64,000 nt of DNA from JALJPB01 sp963933115 (GCA_963933115.1 CAWVSL010000003.1:1-64000); one strand, 5' to 3'; numbered from the stretch's first letter, positions 26,825 through 36,481 are shown. Notes: generated from the letters alone by a model not told the origin. Numbers and translations are program-made.

Positions 26825-28018
26825 ATGTCATCCAATTTTTATACCCATATCCAAGCGCAAATTGACCAAGTTAAAGAAGACGGCTTGTATAAAGCTGAGC
26901 GAATTATTACCACTGCTCAACAAGCCAATATCGCCGTTAGTTCTGGTGAGCAAGTCCTCAATTTTTGCGCGAATAACTATTTAGGTTTAGCGAATCATCC
27001 GGCACTGATTATAGCAGCAAAAAAAGGCTTGGACACCTATGGTTTTGGTATGGCATCTGTACGTTTTATCTGTGGTACGCAAGATATTCATAAAACTCTA
27101 GAAGAGAAGTTAAGCGACTTTTTAGGTATGGAAGAGACTATCTTATATTCTTCGTGTTTTGACGCGAATGCCGGTTTGTTTGAAACAATATTAACAGCAG
27201 ATGACGCGATTATCAGTGATTCTTTAAACCATGCGTCAATTATTGATGGCGTCCGTTTATGTAAAGCGAAACGCTTCCGTTATGCCAATAACGATGCTAC
27301 CGATCTTGAAAAACAACTGATTGCTGCCGATGAAGCCGGTGCACGCTTTAAGCTTATTGCCACCGACGGTGTGTTTTCAATGGATGGTGTAATTGCCAAT
27401 CTTAAAGCGGTTTGTGACTTAGCGGATAAATACAATGCCATGGTGATGGTTGATGATTCTCATGCCGTTGGATTTGTTGGCGAACAAGGGCGTGGTAGTC
27501 ATGAATTTTGTGATGTGATGGGCCGTGTTGATATTATTACCGGTACTTTAGGTAAAGCAATGGGCGGCGCGTCGGGTGGTTTTACTGCAGCTAAAAAAGA
27601 AGTTGTTCAATGGTTGCGTCAACGTTCACGTCCTTATTTATTTTCAAACTCTTTGGCGCCCGCTATTGTTAACGCATCAATTAAAGTATTGGATTTATTA
27701 GCCGATGGCGATGAACTGCGTAAAACGCTTAAAGATAATGCGGCTTATTTTCGCAGTAATATTGAAGCGGCAGGTTTTATTTGTGCCGGTGCTGATCACG
27801 CCATTGTGCCAGTGATGTTAGGTGATGCTAAGGTGGCAAGCGATATGGCCAGCCGTTTATTAGCCGAAGGGATATATGTGGTTGGTTTTTCTTTTCCAGT
27901 CGTACCAAAAGGCCAAGCACGAATTCGTACCCAAATTTCAGCAGCTCACACTAAAGAGCATTTAGATAAAGCCATCGCCGCTTTTATTCGTATTGGTAAA
28001 GAAATGGACATTATTTAA
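26825..28018 (+). CDS. kbl: 2-amino-3-ketobutyrate coenzyme A ligase
   Basis: A 397-residue PLP enzyme that cleaves 2-amino-3-ketobutyrate with CoA to glycine and acetyl-CoA, the second step of threonine breakdown. The PLP lysine is K244 in GTLGKAMGGASGG. Other family blocks are NFCANNYLGLANHP, DSLNHASIIDG, DGVFSMDGVIA and MVDDSHAVGFVG. GAGG lies 5 bases before the ATG. The last base of its stop is shared with the ATG of tdh (TAATG), so the two are translationally coupled. Confidence 0.97.
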   Translation: MSSNFYTHIQAQIDQVKEDGLYKAERIITTAQQANIAVSSGEQVLNFCANNYLGLANHPALIIAAKKGLDTYGFGMASVRFICGTQDIHKTLEEKLSDFLGMEETILYSSCFDANAGLFETILTADDAIISDSLNHASIIDGVRLCKAKRFRYANNDATDLEKQLIAADEAGARFKLIATDGVFSMDGVIANLKAVCDLADKYNAMVMVDDSHAVGFVGEQGRGSHEFCDVMGRVDIITGTLGKAMGGASGGFTAAKKEVVQWLRQRSRPYLFSNSLAPAIVNASIKVLDLLADGDELRKTLKDNAAYFRSNIEAAGFICAGADHAIVPVMLGDAKVASDMASRLLAEGIYVVGFSFPVVPKGQARIRTQISAAHTKEHLDKAIAAFIRIGKEMDII

Positions 28019-29043
28019 TGAAATCATTAGTGAAATTGAAAGCTGAAGCCGGTATTTGGCTTCAACAAACTCAAAAACCAACAATGGGCCACAATGACCT
28101 ATTGATTAAAATAAAAAAAACCGCTATTTGTGGCACCGACATTCATATTTACAACTGGGATGAGTGGGCACAAAAAACCATCCCCGTGCCTATGGTGGTT
28201 GGTCATGAATATGCCGGTGAAGTCGTTGATATTGGCCAAGAGGTCAAAGGGTTTGCATTAGGCGATCGGGTTTCTGGTGAAGGTCACATTACTTGTGGCC
28301 ATTGCCGCAACTGTCGAGGTGGTCGTACGCATTTATGCCGAAATACTGTCGGTGTTGGAGTCAATCGTGAGGGATCTTTTGCCGAATATTTAGTGATTCC
28401 TGCCTATAATGCCTTTAAATTACCGGATGAAATTTCTGATGACTTAGCCGCAATTTTTGATCCCTTTGGTAATGCGGTACACACTGCTTTATCATTCGAC
28501 TTAGTCGGTGAAGATGTCTTAATAACAGGTGCGGGACCTATTGGTATTATGGCTGCAGCCGTGGCTAAACATGTTGGTGCTCGACACGTTGTGATTACTG
28601 ATATTAATGAATATCGTTTAGACTTAGCTAAAAAAATGGGGGCAAGTCGCGCTGTTGACGTCAGTAAAGAAAATTTAAAGGATGTCATGGCAGATCTTGG
28701 CATGACAGAAGGCTTTGATGTCGGAATGGAAATGTCAGGTGTGCCATCAGCCTTTAAAGAGATGTTGGCTAATATGAATAATGGCGGCAAAATTGCTATG
28801 CTAGGTATTCCTGGGCAAGATATGTCTATTGATTGGAGCCAAATTATATTTAAAGGCTTAACAATTAAAGGCGTCTATGGCCGTGAAATGTTTGAGACTT
28901 GGTATAAAATGGCCAGTTTAATTCAATCAGGTTTAGATTTAACCCCTATTATTACTCATCACTTTAAGATTGATGATTTTCAGCAGGGCTTTGATACTAT
29001 GAGGTCTGGCTTGTCAGGTAAAGTTATTTTAAACTGGGATTAA
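28018..29043 (+). CDS. tdh: L-threonine 3-dehydrogenase
   Basis: A 341-residue zinc-dependent dehydrogenase that oxidises L-threonine to 2-amino-3-ketobutyrate with NAD. The catalytic zinc region is CGTDIHIYNWDEW (from C38) with GHEYAG, and the structural zinc cysteines are in CGHCRNCRGGRTHLC. The NAD fold is VLITGAGPIGIMAAAVAKHVGA. It overlaps kbl by one base and supplies its substrate, so threonine goes to glycine and acetyl-CoA. The gene pair order is the usual one in gammaproteobacteria, where Lrp-type control is common, but I see no site for it. Confidence 0.97.
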   Translation: MKSLVKLKAEAGIWLQQTQKPTMGHNDLLIKIKKTAICGTDIHIYNWDEWAQKTIPVPMVVGHEYAGEVVDIGQEVKGFALGDRVSGEGHITCGHCRNCRGGRTHLCRNTVGVGVNREGSFAEYLVIPAYNAFKLPDEISDDLAAIFDPFGNAVHTALSFDLVGEDVLITGAGPIGIMAAAVAKHVGARHVVITDINEYRLDLAKKMGASRAVDVSKENLKDVMADLGMTEGFDVGMEMSGVPSAFKEMLANMNNGGKIAMLGIPGQDMSIDWSQIIFKGLTIKGVYGREMFETWYKMASLIQSGLDLTPIITHHFKIDDFQQGFDTMRSGLSGKVILNWD

Positions 29044-29075
29044 ATCTTTCAGTGTTAAACGTTAAAGGAAATTAA

Positions 29076-29408
29076 ATGTCGGCAAGTGATGCTAGTTTTA
29101 AACATCTTTCGGTAAATGAATTACAGCAAATGATGGCTGATAATAGTCAAGTAATTGTCGATATTCGTGATCCGAATTCATTTCAAGTGAGCCGGATATC
29201 AGGGGCAATACATTTATCCAATGAATCGATTGCGGACTTTATACGTACTGCCGACTTAGACACGCCAGTCGTGGTTTGTTGTTATCATGGCCATTCAAGC
29301 CAACAAGCGGCCGACTTTCTTGTGAGTCAAGATTTTAGTGAGGTTTACTCCCTCGACGGTGGTTTTAGTCAGTGGCAATTACAATACCCGACTCACGTTG
29401 AGAAATAA
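29076..29408 (+). CDS. glpE: Thiosulfate sulfurtransferase GlpE (rhodanese)
   Basis: A 110-residue single-domain rhodanese. The active-site loop is CYHGHSS, with the catalytic cysteine at C69, and the IVDIRDPNSF and VYSLDGGFSQWQ blocks frame the fold. It transfers sulphur from thiosulfate to thiol or cyanide acceptors in the cytoplasm. AAAGGAAA precedes the ATG by 5-6 bases. It lies 32 bases after tdh and 6 bases before glpG, the usual glpE-glpG pair, here without glpR. Confidence 0.95.
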   Translation: MSASDASFKHLSVNELQQMMADNSQVIVDIRDPNSFQVSRISGAIHLSNESIADFIRTADLDTPVVVCCYHGHSSQQAADFLVSQDFSEVYSLDGGFSQWQLQYPTHVEK

Positions 29409-29414
29409 CGGTTA

Positions 29415-30281
29415 ATGATCTCTAATGAGCCACAACTATTAGTTCATATTAATCAGCATAATATTGCATTACTCCTTGCTAATTATTTATCCACACTAAA
29501 TATTCAAACCCAAGTGGTAGAAGAGTTAAATGGCTTTGCTATTTATTGTGCCAGTGAGCAAATTCAAATTGCTCAAGCAGAATTTGAAGAATTTATAAAG
29601 AATCCTCATCAGCCAAAGTACCAGCAAGCAGCTTGGCAGCATGCTCAGGTTAGTGATGTCAAATTGCAGCATCCTGCTTTTTTAACGCTATTTAAACAAC
29701 AGTTTTTAGCGCATGCGGGTGTAGTGACGTTATCAATATTTGTGCTTTGTTGGCTGGTTTATGCTCTTTCGACTTTGGGCTTTGCTCGTGTTATTTACGC
29801 AGAACTCCAGTTTTTTCCACAGCTCTCATTAGCGTTATTATTTTCAGAACCTTTGAGATTATTAGGCCCTGCCTTCTTTCATTTTTCATTGTTACATATC
29901 GTTTTTAATACTATGTGGTGGTGGCAATTGGGCGGTAGTATTGAAAAAAGCTTAGGTAGAATCACCTTAGTTAATCTATTTTTAGTCTCAGCAATCGCGT
30001 CTAACCTTGGCCAGTTTATGGTTTCAGGACCTTATTTTGGGGGTTTATCAGGTGTGGTCTATGCACTAGTGGGCTTTATTTGGTGGTTAGGTTGGTTAGC
30101 ACCTGAAAAAGGGTTGTCACTTTCAAAGCCCATTATTGGCTTTCTGTTATTTTGGTTGGTATTAGGATTTGTTGATTTATTACCAGTAAATACCGCTAAT
30201 ACGGCCCATTTACTAGGATTAATTAGCGGTTGTTTAATGGCATTATTGACAGTAAAAGCCGACAAAAAATTAAAACTGTAG
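29415..30281 (+). CDS. glpG: Rhomboid family intramembrane serine protease
   Basis: A 288-residue rhomboid. A soluble N-terminal domain (about 1-90) is followed by six helices. The catalytic serine is near 212 in GGLSGVVYAL and the histidine near 264 in NTAHLLGLISG. The oxyanion-side HFSLLHIVFNTMWWWQLGGSIE block is present. It cuts membrane helices of substrate proteins in the inner membrane. It starts 6 bases after glpE and is co-transcribed with it. It ends close to the convergent FliL-like gene with no visible terminator. Confidence 0.95.
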   Translation: MISNEPQLLVHINQHNIALLLANYLSTLNIQTQVVEELNGFAIYCASEQIQIAQAEFEEFIKNPHQPKYQQAAWQHAQVSDVKLQHPAFLTLFKQQFLAHAGVVTLSIFVLCWLVYALSTLGFARVIYAELQFFPQLSLALLFSEPLRLLGPAFFHFSLLHIVFNTMWWWQLGGSIEKSLGRITLVNLFLVSAIASNLGQFMVSGPYFGGLSGVVYALVGFIWWLGWLAPEKGLSLSKPIIGFLLFWLVLGFVDLLPVNTANTAHLLGLISGCLMALLTVKADKKLKL

Positions 30282-30312
30282 ACCGTTTAAGATCACACTG
30301 AGTAAGTTGGGC

Positions 30313-30705
30313 CTAGGTTTCTAACCATTGAGTAAACAATAATTTTTTAATTAACGGTTTTCCCGTTTCCCTTGTTAACAGACTTTTTACTTTGTCTTCA
30401 CACTGTTTTAAAATTTCAGCACGTCCTTTAATCGACTTTACTTTACCTTCGGTTTGTTTACCGATAATGGTAATGATGGCATCACGTAAAAGTGGAGAAT
30501 GATGCTCTACGGCATCTAAATTTTCTGATCCTTGAATCATTAACTTAACCGTTAATCGAACATAACCCATTTTCTTTTTTACAGTGACATAGTTGGTCAA
30601 TATTTGTGGGTCAAAGGCAAAGTAAGCATACTCTTCTGCTTTAACTGGATTAAATGCCTGTGATGAAAATAATACAAAGCAAAACAAAATTAAGGATTTT
30701 TTCAT
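30313..30705 (-). CDS. FliL-like exported protein
   Basis: A 130-residue protein with a signal peptide (1-23, cleavage near KAEE). The mature part resembles the periplasmic domain of flagellar FliL: FAFDPQILTNYVTVKKKMGYVRLTVKLMIQ, HSPLLRDAIITIIGKQTEGKVKSIKGRAEI and LLTRETGKPLIKKLLFTQWL. True FliL keeps an N-terminal membrane helix, whereas this one looks like a cleavable signal. No flagellar gene is nearby. It belongs to the accessory FliL-like group with unknown role, perhaps linked to the flagellar stator. Confidence 0.75.
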   Translation of the reverse strand: MKKSLILFCFVLFSSQAFNPVKAEEYAYFAFDPQILTNYVTVKKKMGYVRLTVKLMIQGSENLDAVEHHSPLLRDAIITIIGKQTEGKVKSIKGRAEILKQCEDKVKSLLTRETGKPLIKKLLFTQWLET

Positions 30706-31005
30706 AATGGATAAATCTCTGTCAAAAGAATAAAGGTAATTGGTTTATAGTACCTTTATTTGAGCTTGTTTTTTAATTTTTTTTTAAATTGTTTTTTAAT
30801 GATACATTAAGTGAAGAGGTCTGATTTTAGTTGACCAAATTAGGTTACTGTTACGAAAATGATTATTGGTAAAGGGCTTGAGGTATTACGATGGAGAAAC
30901 GACTTTTCATTAAGGCGTACCCTTTTTTCTATTAAGTGGAATGGGTGTACATCTTGCCTTTGACCTTGTTATGATATGCGCGTTATCAATCAGTCGTATT
31001 AGGTT
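30706..31005. other. Promoter-bearing gap between the FliL-like gene and ubiC
   Basis: A 300-base gap between divergent genes. Near the FliL-like gene it is strongly T-rich on the plus strand (about 30770-30810). A candidate ubiC promoter lies at 30967-30975. No gene is seen. Confidence 0.45.
30967..30975 (+). promoter_or_regulatory. Candidate extended -10 promoter for ubiC
   Basis: TGTTATGAT matches the extended -10 form TGnTATAAT with one change. It lies 31 bases before the ubiC ATG. No good -35 hexamer is needed for this type. Confidence 0.4.
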
Positions 31006-31593
31006 ATGAGTCAAAAACACCCATTATTTCCAATTCAATTAACTTGCCACTGGCAAGACCCCGTCGCGCATAATATTCCAGAATATTTGCTCAACTGGCT
31101 AGTTGAACCAAGTTCATTAACCGCGAGGTTAAAACGCCATGGTGGTGAATTTAGAGTAGAAGTGTTGGGTCAGCAAATTGACTTATGCCAAAGCCATGAA
31201 GCCAATGATGTGATTAAGGCAGGTGAACAGGTACTGGTTCGTGAAGTGCTACTTTATTGCGATGATGTCCCACAGGTCTTCGCTCGCAGTTTATTACCTT
31301 TATCAACGTTAACGGATGACGAGCAAGTGCTGGCTGAACTTGGCAATCAACCTCTAGGGCAAGTATTGTTTAATAATCCTTCACTCGAGCGTAAAAATTT
31401 AACCATAGCTGCTTTTGATCAAAGCAGTAGCGTTGGCCTATTAGTTAAAGATTTATCAATTGATGTTGATGCTGAATTCATCATGTGGGGTCGTTCTTCT
31501 TTATTTTTTGTTCATCAGAAGCCATTAATGGTTGCCGAAGTATTTTTGCCTCAGGCCTTTGCTTATCAGAAGGATGTTGATAAAAATGTCTAG
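31006..31593 (+). CDS. ubiC: Chorismate lyase
   Basis: A 195-residue chorismate-pyruvate lyase that makes 4-hydroxybenzoate, the first step of ubiquinone synthesis. Features: LVEPSSLTARLKRHGGEFRVEVLGQ, a REVLLYCDDVPQVFARSLLP segment with the conserved arginine, and GQVLFNNPSLER. The length is a little above E. coli UbiC. Its end overlaps the start of ubiA by 8 bases, so the two are coupled. Order ubiC-ubiA facing plsB matches E. coli. Confidence 0.94.
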   Translation: MSQKHPLFPIQLTCHWQDPVAHNIPEYLLNWLVEPSSLTARLKRHGGEFRVEVLGQQIDLCQSHEANDVIKAGEQVLVREVLLYCDDVPQVFARSLLPLSTLTDDEQVLAELGNQPLGQVLFNNPSLERKNLTIAAFDQSSSVGLLVKDLSIDVDAEFIMWGRSSLFFVHQKPLMVAEVFLPQAFAYQKDVDKNV

Positions 31594-32446
31594 CCTACAA
31601 ATGAAATGGCAAGCTATTCAACAGCTCACCCGACTCGATAAACCTATTGGGACTTACTTATTGTTATGGCCAACATATTGGGCTTTATGGATTGCCTGCG
31701 ATGGTTGGCCTAATTTGCATCTATTATTGGTGTTTACTTTTGGTGTGGTTGTTATGCGAAGTGCAGGTTGTGTTATTAATGACGTCGCTGATCGTAATAT
31801 TGATGGTCAAGTAGAGCGGACTCAGCATAGACCTTTAGTGTCAGGTTTGGTCACGAGCCAAGAAGCCATGGCTTTATTTGGCTTTTTAATTGGTATTGCG
31901 CTTGCGTTGGTCTCAACCTTGAGCTGGGACACCATCTATTTGTCAGTAGTCGCGGTTTGCTTAGCGATGCTATACCCTTTTATGAAACGTTTTACTCATT
32001 TACCTCAAGTGATATTGGGAGCAGCGTTTAGCTGGGGTATGATTATGGCTTTTGCTGAAGCCAAAGGTGAAATCCCTTTAGTCGCTTGGTTATTATTTAG
32101 TGCTAATTTATTATGGACAGTCGCCTACGATACTATGTATGCGATGGTTGACCGTGATGATGATATGAAAATTGGCGTGAAATCTACCGCCATTCTTTTT
32201 GGTGAAAATGATAAAAAAATCATTGGCTTTTTACAGTTAGCTACCTTAGCATTATTATTTACGGTCGGTGAATTATTAGCTTTTGGCTGGCCTTATCAAC
32301 TGAGCCTAGTGGTTGTTGGCGGTCTATTTAGTTATCAACAAATGTTAATTGTTGGCCGAGATCGACAACGGTGCTTTAAAGCTTTTTTAAACAATCACGT
32401 TGTTGGTTTAGTCGTCTTTATTGGAATAGTTATTGAATCCTTATAA
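31586..32446 (+). CDS. ubiA: 4-hydroxybenzoate polyprenyltransferase
   Basis: A 286-residue membrane prenyltransferase that joins the polyprenyl chain to 4-hydroxybenzoate in ubiquinone synthesis. The first Asp-rich motif is NDVADRNIDGQVERTQHRPL, and the second is AYDTMYAMVDRDDDMKIGVKSTA. It has about eight membrane helices. I chose the ATG at 31586 (MSSLQMKW), since the next part RLDKPIGTYLLLWPT aligns with the start of known UbiA; an upstream ATG at 31532 would add 18 unlikely residues. It overlaps ubiC and receives its product. Confidence 0.96.
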   Translation: MSSLQMKWQAIQQLTRLDKPIGTYLLLWPTYWALWIACDGWPNLHLLLVFTFGVVVMRSAGCVINDVADRNIDGQVERTQHRPLVSGLVTSQEAMALFGFLIGIALALVSTLSWDTIYLSVVAVCLAMLYPFMKRFTHLPQVILGAAFSWGMIMAFAEAKGEIPLVAWLLFSANLLWTVAYDTMYAMVDRDDDMKIGVKSTAILFGENDKKIIGFLQLATLALLFTVGELLAFGWPYQLSLVVVGGLFSYQQMLIVGRDRQRCFKAFLNNHVVGLVVFIGIVIESL

Positions 32447-32499
32447 GGCTTTTCAAATAAAAAAACTAAAACAAAACTTCGCGGTCTATATCAATCAAA

Positions 32500-34953
32500 C
32501 TATCTTGCGATACTTTGCAGTACTTCAATTTTAACGAGTTTAGTGGCTAATACTCTAATATTTTCTAGCGTAGAGTTAGCAACCATTCTTCCATCCTCAT
32601 CGGTACCAATATAATCCTGGTCTTTCATCGCATTGATAAGGGTTGCTTGGGCTTTTTTATCAATAAACTCTGGCGCGTTAATGTTGTTAAGTACCGACAG
32701 ACGCTTGGCAATTAAGACCACTTTATTTTCAAGTTCTACTTTACTTAACGGCGCTAATCGATTGACTAATGAAGTAATAATGGCAAAGCGCTGCATTGTT
32801 TCATCAACACATTCACCTAGCGTACGAACTTTTGACCGTTGTTCAGTGTTTTCTATGATAGAAATAAAACCCAACTTACTCTCTTTGGCGATATTGGCTT
32901 GAATTAATGCGGTGAGTATATCTGAGACTTGTTGTGCAATTGCTTCCTTTGATTGCCATAAAAACAAATCGTTTTTGATAAGTGCCATTAATCGCTGAAC
33001 ATCAATTAATAACTCTTCTCTACTGATTTTAGCGGTGCGCTCTAATAATCGACAAATTAGGGCAGGTAAGATATAAACATGTAAAATATTATTACGGTAG
33101 TAGCGCATTTCAAGTGTCGCTGACTCTGATAATGAGATGATTTCGCCAAAACTGTCTTGATTAACAGTCACTTTACCAAGGGCTATCACATGTGCTAATA
33201 ATTCAGTACCCGTTTCAGTAGGAATAGTGAGCTCAGTACTAAAAGGTGCTTGGCGTTGCATCATTAAGAAAAAATCAAGTTGGGCTTCAAGATCAATCTT
33301 TGATAACGCTTTATTGTCTGTGGTATGAAGAATGAGTGCCACGAGCGCTACACCATTTAAGGCGGCGGTTTTATTTACTGCTGTCATCACTTCATTAGCT
33401 AATACCTTAACCGTTGGTGTTAGCCAGTTCGGTTTTCTAGGATCGACTTCATCAATATCATCTTTCCAATCAGGCACTTCTTTATCTAAAAATTGATTAA
33501 TATTGATGGGTTCACCAAAATTAACGAAGCCTTTACCATAATTTCGTAAATTACGGATGGCTTTAACAACACCAAAAATAGACTCTTTCTTTTTCTGACT
33601 ACCGCTGAGCTCTTTATGGTAAGTGCCGACTTCCATCACGTGTTCATAACCGATATAAACAGGGACTAAAGTTAGTGGACGATCGATACCGCGCAGTAAA
33701 CTTTGAATGGTCATGGCAAACATGCCTGTTTTTGGGGGTAATAAACGTCCAGTTCGGCTTCGGCCACCTTCAGCATAATATTTTACTGAATAACCACGTT
33801 CAAAGAGTAGTCCTAAGTATTCTCGAAAAACAGTGGAATATAAACGATTGCCACCAAAACTCCTGCGAATAAAAAAAGCACCCGCTTTTCTAAAAATAGG
33901 TCCCGCAGGCCAAAAATTTAAATTTATACCCGCGGCTATGCGAGGAGTCACTAGACCTTCATTAAAAATCACATAGGTAAGTAATAAATAATCCATATGA
34001 CTTCGGTGACAAGGCACATAAATAATTTCATGACCCTCTTGCGCTAAATTACGCAACATATCGGCGTTTCTTACTTCAATTCCGCTATAGACACGGTTCC
34101 ATAACCAATGAAGTATGCGTTCACCTAAACGGACTATTGAGTCACGGTAATCACCGGCAATTTCAGTCATCATTTTGAGCGCTTGTTTTTTTACTTCTTC
34201 CTCGCTGATACCTTTATTTTTTGCTTCTTCGGTAATAACACGCCTAATAGATGGGTTAACAAACAATGCGGTAAACATTTGTTTGCGGTGCATCAATCGG
34301 GGACCTTTTGCAGCAATTGTTTGACGATGAAAATGAAAGCGAGCGATGCGCATTAATTTATGCGCTGCTTTTTCATCATTGCCATTTTTATCAACCATGT
34401 GACGAAATGATAACGGGTCACTAAAGCGAACTAAGGTGTTACGACCTAAAAACAACACGATGAAAAACTTACGTAAAAAATTAGGAGATTCTTGATCGGC
34501 AAGTACGGTTCCGACACTGGCATGTCGTTTTTCTTTAGTGGGTTTTCGTCCCCAAATCATATTAACAGGAATTAACTGGGCATCGAGCTCTGGTGATGAG
34601 GCATGCTGGTTAAGTAGTTCAGCTCCTTGACTAATCGCTGATGTCTTACTTGGTTGATGCCATGAAAACAATGAACTAGGTTTCTCTAAACAAAAGGTTC
34701 GCGGAAATAATTGGCCGTTAACTGTTACTTGGCTTAGTGGGTCGGGAAGTTTTCTTTGTTTACAGGCTTTTTGTAATGTCAATAAATCGCTGGCGGATTG
34801 GTGGCGGACAATATAAAAAATAGGTTGTTGGTTAGCAACTTCAGCTTCTTCAATTGTTATATTAAAAGAGCTGTCGGGGACAATTTTACAGTGAACTAAT
34901 AATCTAACAGGAAATTTTAATAACAAATAAAATAATGAACGCAATGCTAACAT
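32500..34953 (-). CDS. plsB: Glycerol-3-phosphate 1-O-acyltransferase
   Basis: An 817-residue inner membrane enzyme that puts the first acyl chain on glycerol-3-phosphate to start phospholipid synthesis. Acyltransferase motifs: HRSHMDYLLLTY (HX4D), GAFFIRRSFGGNRLY, YYAEGGRSRTGRLLPPKTG and a VPVYIGYEHVMEVGTYHKEL segment. The length is near that of E. coli PlsB (807). It converges on ubiA with a 53-base gap, as in E. coli. There is no dgkA beside it here. ATG start. Confidence 0.97.
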   Translation of the reverse strand: MLALRSLFYLLLKFPVRLLVHCKIVPDSSFNITIEEAEVANQQPIFYIVRHQSASDLLTLQKACKQRKLPDPLSQVTVNGQLFPRTFCLEKPSSLFSWHQPSKTSAISQGAELLNQHASSPELDAQLIPVNMIWGRKPTKEKRHASVGTVLADQESPNFLRKFFIVLFLGRNTLVRFSDPLSFRHMVDKNGNDEKAAHKLMRIARFHFHRQTIAAKGPRLMHRKQMFTALFVNPSIRRVITEEAKNKGISEEEVKKQALKMMTEIAGDYRDSIVRLGERILHWLWNRVYSGIEVRNADMLRNLAQEGHEIIYVPCHRSHMDYLLLTYVIFNEGLVTPRIAAGINLNFWPAGPIFRKAGAFFIRRSFGGNRLYSTVFREYLGLLFERGYSVKYYAEGGRSRTGRLLPPKTGMFAMTIQSLLRGIDRPLTLVPVYIGYEHVMEVGTYHKELSGSQKKKESIFGVVKAIRNLRNYGKGFVNFGEPININQFLDKEVPDWKDDIDEVDPRKPNWLTPTVKVLANEVMTAVNKTAALNGVALVALILHTTDNKALSKIDLEAQLDFFLMMQRQAPFSTELTIPTETGTELLAHVIALGKVTVNQDSFGEIISLSESATLEMRYYRNNILHVYILPALICRLLERTAKISREELLIDVQRLMALIKNDLFLWQSKEAIAQQVSDILTALIQANIAKESKLGFISIIENTEQRSKVRTLGECVDETMQRFAIITSLVNRLAPLSKVELENKVVLIAKRLSVLNNINAPEFIDKKAQATLINAMKDQDYIGTDEDGRMVANSTLENIRVLATKLVKIEVLQSIAR

Positions 34954-35247
34954 ATTGTTTTGCTCGAATTTATGGAGACATTATTCTAGCATTTTTCTCA
35001 TTAATTTAGCTAGATACCCAGTGATTTCGTTTCGATTTTTTATATAATATAGGGCACAATCTGTTGGTTTAAATATTGATTATTAAGTGGAAAGCTTGGT
35101 CTGGATGACGGGTATTGGTCATATCCTTACGGTACTCGTTATTTTATGTTAGTTTAGCGACTATATTAGTTAGCTAATCAATTTATATGTAATAGTCACC
35201 TTTGATTTTAGTGACATATATGACGCCTTACTTTTTAGGATTTTATT

Positions 35248-35721
35248 TTGCAAAAAATAGCGATATTTGTTGATGTCCAAAACATCTACTACACCACCCG
35301 TGATACCTTTCAGCGCCAGTTTAATTATCGAAAATTTTGGCAAGACATTAACCAGCAAGGTGAAATAGTATCGGCATATGCTTATGCCATCCAACGAAAT
35401 GACGACGCCCAACATAAATTTCAAAAGGCACTCATGCATATTGGCTTTGACGTTAAGCTTAAGCCTTTCATACAAAGGCGCGATGGTTCCGCAAAAGGTG
35501 ATTGGGATGTTGGGATTACCATTGATGTGATGGAAGTGGCCAAAACAGTTGATACGGTGATTTTGTTATCGGGTGATGGAGATTTTGATTTACTACTTAA
35601 TAAGGTCATTAATGATTACGGTGTTAGGTCTGAGGTCTATGGTGTAAAGGCGTTAACAGCTCAGTCATTAATTAACGCAGCTTCTGTCTTTCATCCCATT
35701 GATGCTGAGCTATTATTGTAA
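35248..35721 (+). CDS. NYN-domain protein, LabA/DUF88 type
   Basis: A 157-residue protein of the NYN (PIN-like) nuclease group. Acidic residues that would bind metal are in IAIFVDVQNIYYTTRD near the start, KGDWDVGITIDVM in the middle and LLSGDGDFDLLLNKV after it. Such proteins are predicted RNases, and the LabA branch is linked to RNA control; the target is unknown. The start is TTG, with TTTAGGA seven bases upstream, and no ATG is available before the first conserved strand. An FMN reductase gene follows 49 bases downstream. Confidence 0.85.
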   Translation: MQKIAIFVDVQNIYYTTRDTFQRQFNYRKFWQDINQQGEIVSAYAYAIQRNDDAQHKFQKALMHIGFDVKLKPFIQRRDGSAKGDWDVGITIDVMEVAKTVDTVILLSGDGDFDLLLNKVINDYGVRSEVYGVKALTAQSLINAASVFHPIDAELLL

Positions 35722-35770
35722 TACTGCTGATTATTAAAAATTAAGTCATACTAACTATTTGAGGAGCATT

Positions 35771-36304
35771 ATGAAATTATTAGCCTTCGCTGCTAGCAGC
35801 AGTTCAACATCAATTAACAAACAATTAGCCCGTTATGCTGCGTCATTAGTGACGGGTGCGACTTCAGAAATCTTAGATCTAAATGATTTTGAAATGCCAC
35901 TGTTTAGCGAAGATAAAGAGCGTGAAATAGGCCAGCCAGAACAAGCGAAAAACTTCTTGGCTAAATTAGGCCAAGCAGACGCCATTATTATTTCTTTTGC
36001 TGAGCATAATGGCACTTATACCGCAGCCTATAAAAATATATTTGATTGGACTTCACGCATTGAGCAAAAACTATTTCAAAATAAACCTATGGTACTACTG
36101 TCAACATCACCAGGACCTGGCGGTGCAGCGAGTGTCTTAGCAGCAGCGAAAGGTTCAGCGCCCTATTTTGCCGGTAATGTCAAAGCCACGTTATCCATAC
36201 CCAGTTTTTATGATAATTTTGATAGTGACAACAAAGTATTATGTAATAAAGAATTAGAGCAGACGTTAAAAGCTGCCCTTGCTACCCTCTCTTCGTTAAG
36301 CTGA
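35771..36304 (+). CDS. NADPH-dependent FMN reductase family protein
   Basis: A 177-residue flavodoxin-like reductase. The FMN phosphate loop is AFAASSSSTSINKQLA, and IIISFAEHNGTYTAAYKNIFDWTSR is the second FMN-contact block, with STSPGPGGAASVL after it. It would reduce FMN, quinones or metals with NADPH. I chose the ATG at 35771, which has GAGGAG six bases before it, over a TTG at 35759. It follows the NYN gene and may be in the same transcript. The frame stays open for 53 codons after its TGA, to 36466. Confidence 0.88.
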   Translation: MKLLAFAASSSSTSINKQLARYAASLVTGATSEILDLNDFEMPLFSEDKEREIGQPEQAKNFLAKLGQADAIIISFAEHNGTYTAAYKNIFDWTSRIEQKLFQNKPMVLLSTSPGPGGAASVLAAAKGSAPYFAGNVKATLSIPSFYDNFDSDNKVLCNKELEQTLKAALATLSSLS

Positions 36305-36481
36305 ATAAATCAAACTGAGTCCTTTTTGTCAGATCGTTTTAATAACAAACTTACCGTGACTTCGATGGTCGTGCTGACAAATTTTGTCGCCACCAGTTTA
36401 ATAACGATTACAATGTGTCAGGCTATAAAAAAGACTTATAAATCACCGCTAACGAAACGTGTATAACAAACGAGAATCCAA

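Noticed and set aside
28404..28790. A 128-codon open frame antisense to tdh.
   Set aside because: It is a shadow of the strongly conserved tdh frame, has no ribosome site and gives a composition-driven, Pro/Ile/Ser-rich product.
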